From Pseudomonadota bacterium (GTDB taxonomy: Bacteria > Pseudomonadota > Gammaproteobacteria > Steroidobacterales > Steroidobacteraceae): DNA of 64,000 nt. The notes under the pieces are model-generated. The model did not search any database. It was not told where the DNA came from and saw nothing but the letters and a program-made list of their open reading frames with translations. The DNA lies in contig JANXWS010000007.1 of NCBI GenBank assembly GCA_025351005.1, positions 42,638 to 106,637 of the forward strand. The letters are read 5' to 3'. The position numbers and the translations under genes were made by a program. How positions within the stretch are numbered: the stretch's first letter is position 1; each line of letters begins with the position of its first letter. Below are positions 59,701-64,000 of this stretch, in pieces.

Positions 59701-59846
59701 GTCGGCCGCTGCTCGAGTCGCGACTGCTCGCGGTCGCGGGCCGGGTGCAGCGCGAGGGCGAGGTGCTGCACCTGATCGTCGAGCGGCTCGGCGACCGCTC
59801 ACGCCTGCTCGGCGGCCTGCTGGCGCGGTCGCGCGACTTCCACTGA
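56772..59846 (+). CDS. dnaE2: Error-prone DNA polymerase DnaE2
   Basis: [64 protein letters not shown]; third gene of the imu cassette. Confidence 0.95.
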   Translation: [1024 protein letters not shown]

Positions 59847-59918
59847 ACGGCCGCCGAAGTTGACGACGGCGCGGACTTGCGTAACCTTGCGCGCCTGCCA
59901 CCGCCAGGAACAGCCCCC

Positions 59919-60698
59919 ATGCCACGCGCCATTGCCGTCATCGCGGCCGCCCTGCTTGCCGCACCGTTATTTGCTGCAGCCGCGCCCGCCACGCCTTCCG
60001 CCGACGACATCATCGCCAGGAACCTCGAGGCACGCGGCGGCGCCCAGCGCCTGAAGGCGATCTCGGTGCTGAAGCGCCGCGGCCGGATCGTCATCCCGGG
60101 CGCCAACCTGGAGCTCACGCTGACCGAGTGGAAGACGCGCGGCGGCGCCTACCGCACCGACGTCACGCTGCAGGGGCTGACCGCGATCCAGGCCTACGAC
60201 GGCCACGAGGCGTGGCAGGTCGACCCGTTCGAGGGCCGCAAGGATCCGGCACGCATGTCCGCCGACGAGGCCAAGGAGTTCCAGCTCGACGCCGACTTCG
60301 AGGGCCCGTTCGTCGACTATCGCGCCAAGGGTCACGCGGTCGAGTACCTGGGGCTCGAGGACATCGACGGCACCCCGGCGCACAAGCTGCGCGTGCGGCT
60401 GAAGTGGGGCGACGAGGCGACCTACTGGATCGACCCCGACACCTGGATGGTGATCCGCGAGCTCGACCGGCGCACGGTGCGCGGTGCCGAACAGCTGGTC
60501 GAGACCGACTACGGCGAGTACGAGCAGGTCGCCGGCGTCTACGTGCCGATGTCGGAGGAGCAGGGCACGAAGGATTCCGATCCGGCGCGGCGCCAGAAGG
60601 CGGTGTTCGAGGCGGCCGAGGCGAACGTACCCGTGCCGCCGGCGCTGTTCTCGTTCCCGCCGCCCAAGCCGCAGCCGGTCGCGGCGGTGCACCCGTGA
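59919..60698 (+). CDS. Periplasmic LolA/lipoprotein-sorting-like protein
   Basis: Signal peptide; SADDIIARNLEARGGAQRLKAISVLKRRGRIVIPGANLELTLTEWKTRGGAYRTDVTLQGLTAIQAYDGHEAWQVDPFEG. Confidence 0.75.
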   Translation: MPRAIAVIAAALLAAPLFAAAAPATPSADDIIARNLEARGGAQRLKAISVLKRRGRIVIPGANLELTLTEWKTRGGAYRTDVTLQGLTAIQAYDGHEAWQVDPFEGRKDPARMSADEAKEFQLDADFEGPFVDYRAKGHAVEYLGLEDIDGTPAHKLRVRLKWGDEATYWIDPDTWMVIRELDRRTVRGAEQLVETDYGEYEQVAGVYVPMSEEQGTKDSDPARRQKAVFEAAEANVPVPPALFSFPPPKPQPVAAVHP

Positions 60699-63600
60699 GC
60701 GCGCCGGCCGCCCGCGCCGGGCTGCTCCTCGCACTGGCCACCGTCGCGGCGGCGGGTGCTGACCGCGCGCCGCCGGCGCCGGTCATCGACGCCGCGGCGA
60801 TCTCCGGCCTCGGCGCTCGCAACATCGGCTCGGCGCGCATGAGCGGTCGCATCGCCGCGATCGCCGGTCGCGCCGAGACCGACGGCAAGATCACGCTCTA
60901 CGTCGGGGCCGCCTCCGGCGGCGTCTGGCGCTCCTACGACGGTGGCACGACGTTCAAGCCGGTGTTCGACCGCCAGCCGGTGCAGTCGATCGGCGCGATC
61001 ACGCTCGACCCGACCGATCCGAAAGTCGTCTGGGTCGGCACCGGTGAGAGCTGGACCCGCAACTCCGTGTCGGTCGGCAACGGCATTTACCGTTCGGCCG
61101 ACGGCGGCGATACCTGGCAGAACATGGGACTGCCGGAGTCCGAGCGCGTCAGCCGCATCGTCGTCAGCCCGAAGGACGGCAACACCGTGTACGCGTGCGT
61201 GCCCGGGAAGCTGTGGGGCGACTCCGCCGAGCGCGGCCTGTACAAGACCACCGACGCCGGCCACAGCTGGAGCCTCGTGCTCAAGGGCCCGAACCTGTCG
61301 ACCGGCTGCGCGACGGTGGCGATGGATCCGCGCAATCCCGACCGCCTGTTCGCGGGGCTGTGGGACTTCCGCCGCAAGGGCTGGACCTTCCGCTCCGGCG
61401 GCGAGGGGCCGACCTCGCCCTCGGCCTCGGGCTTGTACCTGACCGAGGACGGTGGCCGCAACTGGCAGAGGCTCGACGCGAACAACGCCAAGGGCCTGCC
61501 GCAGGGGCCCTGGGGCCGGCTCGAGGTCGCCATCGCGCCGTCGCAGCCGGACATCGTCTATGCGGTCATCGAGGGCGTGCGCTCGGCGCTCTTCCGGTCC
61601 GACGACGGCGGCCGCACTTGGGAGGAACGCGACCGCAGCCGCAACATGGTCTGGCGGCCGTTCTACTTCTCGCGCCTGGTCGTGGATCCGACCAATCCCG
61701 ACCGCGTCTACAAGCCGAACCTGCGGCTGATCGCGAGCGAGGACGGCGGCAAGAGCTTCGCGGTCATCGCCGACGCGGTCGGCACGCGCGGCACGCACGG
61801 CGACCACCACGACCTGTGGGTCAACCCGAAGAACCCGCGCTTCGTCGTGACCGGCGACGACGGCGGGCTATGGATCAGCCACGACGGCGGCAACAAGTGG
61901 TGGAAGGTCGACAACCTGCCGGTGTCCCAGTTCTATCACGTGTCGGTCGACTCGCGAGACCCGTACCAGGTGTACGGCGGGCTGCAGGACAACAGCTCGT
62001 GGGTCGGCGACTCGAGCTACCCGGGCGGCATCACCAACAACCGCTGGGAGAACCTGTTCGGCGGTGACGGCTTCTGGTCCTTCGCCGATCCGACCGACGG
62101 CAACTTCGCCTATGCGGAGTCGCAGGGCGGCAACCTCGGGCGGATCAACCGGCTCACGCTCGAGCGCCGCGATATCCAGCCGAAGGCCGGCTTCAAGGAG
62201 AAGCTGCGCTTCAACTGGAACACGCCGATCGCGCTGTCGCCCTCGGACCCCTCCCGGCTGTACGTCGGCGCTCAGTTCCTGTTCCTGTCGCGCGACCAGG
62301 GCCAGAGCTGGGCGCGCATATCGCCGGACCTCACCAGCAACGATCCGCAGATGCAGAAGCAGGAGGAATCGGGCGGCATCACGGTCGACAACTCGGCGGC
62401 CGAGATGCACACGACGATCTACTCCATTGCCGAAAGCCCGCGCGACGGCAAGGTCATCTGGGTCGGCACCGACGACGGCAACCTGCAGCTGACGCGCGAC
62501 GGCGGCAAGAGCTGGAGCAACGTCGTCGGCCGCGTCAAGGGGATGCCCGCCGGCAACTGGGTGTCGTGGGTCGAGGCCGGCCGGCACGCGGACGGCGTCG
62601 CATACGCGGCCTTCGACCGCCACACCTTCGGCGACATGGCGCCGTGGGTCTACCAGACCCGCGACTACGGCCAGAGCTGGACGCGGATCGTCGCGCCGGA
62701 CGCGGGCGTCCGCGGTTACGCGCACGTCGTCCGCGAAGACCCGGTGGACCCGCGCATCCTCTATGTCGGGACCGAGTTCGGGCTGTGGATCTCGATCGAC
62801 GGCGGCGGGCACTGGGCGGAGTTCAAGGGCGCCGGCTTCCCGGCGGTCGCGGTGCGGGACCTCGCGTTCCAGACCCGCGACCAGGACCTGGTCATCGCGA
62901 CCCACGGCCGCGGCATCTGGATCATCGACGACCTGACGCCGCTGCGCGGCCTTGCTGCCGCCGGTGCCGGGCATGACTTCGCGTTCCTGTCGACGCGGCC
63001 GATCCAGCAGCGACTGGACAGTGACTACGGCGGCTGGCCGGAGGGCGACGGGACTTTCCACGGCGAGAACCCGCCGTCCGGCGCCGTGATCGCCTACTAC
63101 CAGCGGACGCGGCACGTGTTCGGGCGGCTCAAGATCGAGGTGTTCGACGGCGACGGCCACCTGATCGACACCCTCGCGGCCGGCAAGCGCAAGGGCATCA
63201 ACCGCGTCGTCTGGTCGATGGCGGTACCGCCGCCGCGGGTGCCGACGGCGGCACAGCAGGCGAACGCGGGCACCCAGGGTCCGCGGCTCGTGCCCGGCCG
63301 CTACCGCATCCGGCTGACGAAGGGCAGCGAGGTGTACGAACAGACGCTCGAGGTGGGCCTCGACCGGCGCGCGCGGTTCACGGTCGCCGACCGCGAGCTG
63401 CAGTTCAAGGCCGCGATGCGCGGGCATGCGCTTTTCGGCCGCATGAGCGACCTCGTCGACCGCCTCAACGGCCTGCGCGCCCTGTTGCAGGACCGTCGCC
63501 TGCGGGTGCCGGGAAATCCCGAGCTGCAGGCCGCGCTCGCGAGCTTCGAGGGGCGCACCGAGGAGCTGCGCAAGCAAGTGGTCGCAACCAAGGAAGGCGG

Positions 63601-63880
63601 TGCGATCACCGGCGAGGAGCGGCTGCGCGAGCAGCTCGACTACGCCTATGGCGCGCTGCTGTCCTACGAGGGCCGGCCCGGCGATTACCAGGTCGAGCGC
63701 GTCGCGGTGCTCGAGCGCGAATTCGGGGAGGTCGCGGCGCAGGCGCAGGCGCTGCAGGACACCGATCTCCCGCCTCTCAACAAGGCGCTCGAGAAGGCCG
63801 GCGCTCAGCCGATCGCGCTCGCAGCCGCCACCGAAGCGGGCGCCGAGCTCGCGGCGCTCACGGGTGGCTTCGGTTCTTAG
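60695..63880 (+). CDS. Secreted sortilin-like (VPS10/BNR-repeat, WD40/YVTN-like) protein
   Basis: Signal peptide, then repeated GxWRSYDGGTTF / GIYRSADGGDTWQ / GLYKTTDAGHSWS / ALFRSDDGGRTWE blocks; GTG start overlapping the upstream stop. Confidence 0.85.
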   Translation: MSAPAARAGLLLALATVAAAGADRAPPAPVIDAAAISGLGARNIGSARMSGRIAAIAGRAETDGKITLYVGAASGGVWRSYDGGTTFKPVFDRQPVQSIGAITLDPTDPKVVWVGTGESWTRNSVSVGNGIYRSADGGDTWQNMGLPESERVSRIVVSPKDGNTVYACVPGKLWGDSAERGLYKTTDAGHSWSLVLKGPNLSTGCATVAMDPRNPDRLFAGLWDFRRKGWTFRSGGEGPTSPSASGLYLTEDGGRNWQRLDANNAKGLPQGPWGRLEVAIAPSQPDIVYAVIEGVRSALFRSDDGGRTWEERDRSRNMVWRPFYFSRLVVDPTNPDRVYKPNLRLIASEDGGKSFAVIADAVGTRGTHGDHHDLWVNPKNPRFVVTGDDGGLWISHDGGNKWWKVDNLPVSQFYHVSVDSRDPYQVYGGLQDNSSWVGDSSYPGGITNNRWENLFGGDGFWSFADPTDGNFAYAESQGGNLGRINRLTLERRDIQPKAGFKEKLRFNWNTPIALSPSDPSRLYVGAQFLFLSRDQGQSWARISPDLTSNDPQMQKQEESGGITVDNSAAEMHTTIYSIAESPRDGKVIWVGTDDGNLQLTRDGGKSWSNVVGRVKGMPAGNWVSWVEAGRHADGVAYAAFDRHTFGDMAPWVYQTRDYGQSWTRIVAPDAGVRGYAHVVREDPVDPRILYVGTEFGLWISIDGGGHWAEFKGAGFPAVAVRDLAFQTRDQDLVIATHGRGIWIIDDLTPLRGLAAAGAGHDFAFLSTRPIQQRLDSDYGGWPEGDGTFHGENPPSGAVIAYYQRTRHVFGRLKIEVFDGDGHLIDTLAAGKRKGINRVVWSMAVPPPRVPTAAQQANAGTQGPRLVPGRYRIRLTKGSEVYEQTLEVGLDRRARFTVADRELQFKAAMRGHALFGRMSDLVDRLNGLRALLQDRRLRVPGNPELQAALASFEGRTEELRKQVVATKEGGAITGEERLREQLDYAYGALLSYEGRPGDYQVERVAVLEREFGEVAAQAQALQDTDLPPLNKALEKAGAQPIALAAATEAGAELAALTGGFGS

Positions 63881-64000
63881 GACAGATTTCTTCTTCGGCT
63901 AAGTGGATCTGCCAGCCCTGTTGATGATGATTTCTTGGTCCGTACTCTTGGTCATTCGTCTTCGGCATCCGCGGTCTGACGCGTAGCGTCAGAAGCTCTT

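Noticed and set aside
56886-59771. 961-aa minus-strand ORF opposite dnaE2
   Set aside because: Shadow ORF produced by GC codon bias; no family features

Overview
High-GC gammaproteobacterial chromosome segment, probably Xanthomonadales/Nevskiales-like (inferred from gene order only). It is almost entirely protein-coding, and I recognise no rRNA, tRNA, CRISPR array, transposase or prophage. Gene blocks in order: (recJ end)-prfB-lysS; ygfZ (minus strand); SDHAF4-like-sdhCDAB-sdhE-rpoE-rseA-rseB-grx-like; lepA-lepB-DUF4845-rnc-era-recO-pdxJ-acpS-rlmD-nagZ-PAS/GGDEF; csiV and mfd (minus strand); lolC-lolE-lolD-exbB-exbD-msbA-lpxK-ycaR-kdsB; S10 peptidase; low-MW phosphatase; rne (minus strand); rluC-can; maf (minus strand); yceD-rpmF-plsX-fabH-L,D-transpeptidase; kdpFABCD; Lpp-like lipoprotein (minus strand); lexA-imuA-imuB-dnaE2; LolA-like plus sortilin-like (VPS10/BNR) secreted pair. 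Observations most worth a second look: (1) an SDHAF4/DUF1674 ORF directly upstream of sdhC, so SDH assembly factors flank sdhCDAB on both sides; (2) an apparent single-G frameshift in kdpD that moves the kinase G2 box out of frame, with no kdpE nearby; (3) an unlisted 30-aa membrane micro-ORF overlapping the kdpF start; (4) a near-consensus promoter that would make yceD mRNA essentially leaderless; (5) a LexA-controlled imuA-imuB-dnaE2 mutasome in which the clamp-binding-like motif of ImuB seems to sit in an N-terminal extension; (6) an Lpp/OprI-like alanine-zipper lipoprotein with a C-terminal lysine. I found no clearly novel defence or mobile system. All calls come from reading the sequence and recalling protein families; no searches were run.
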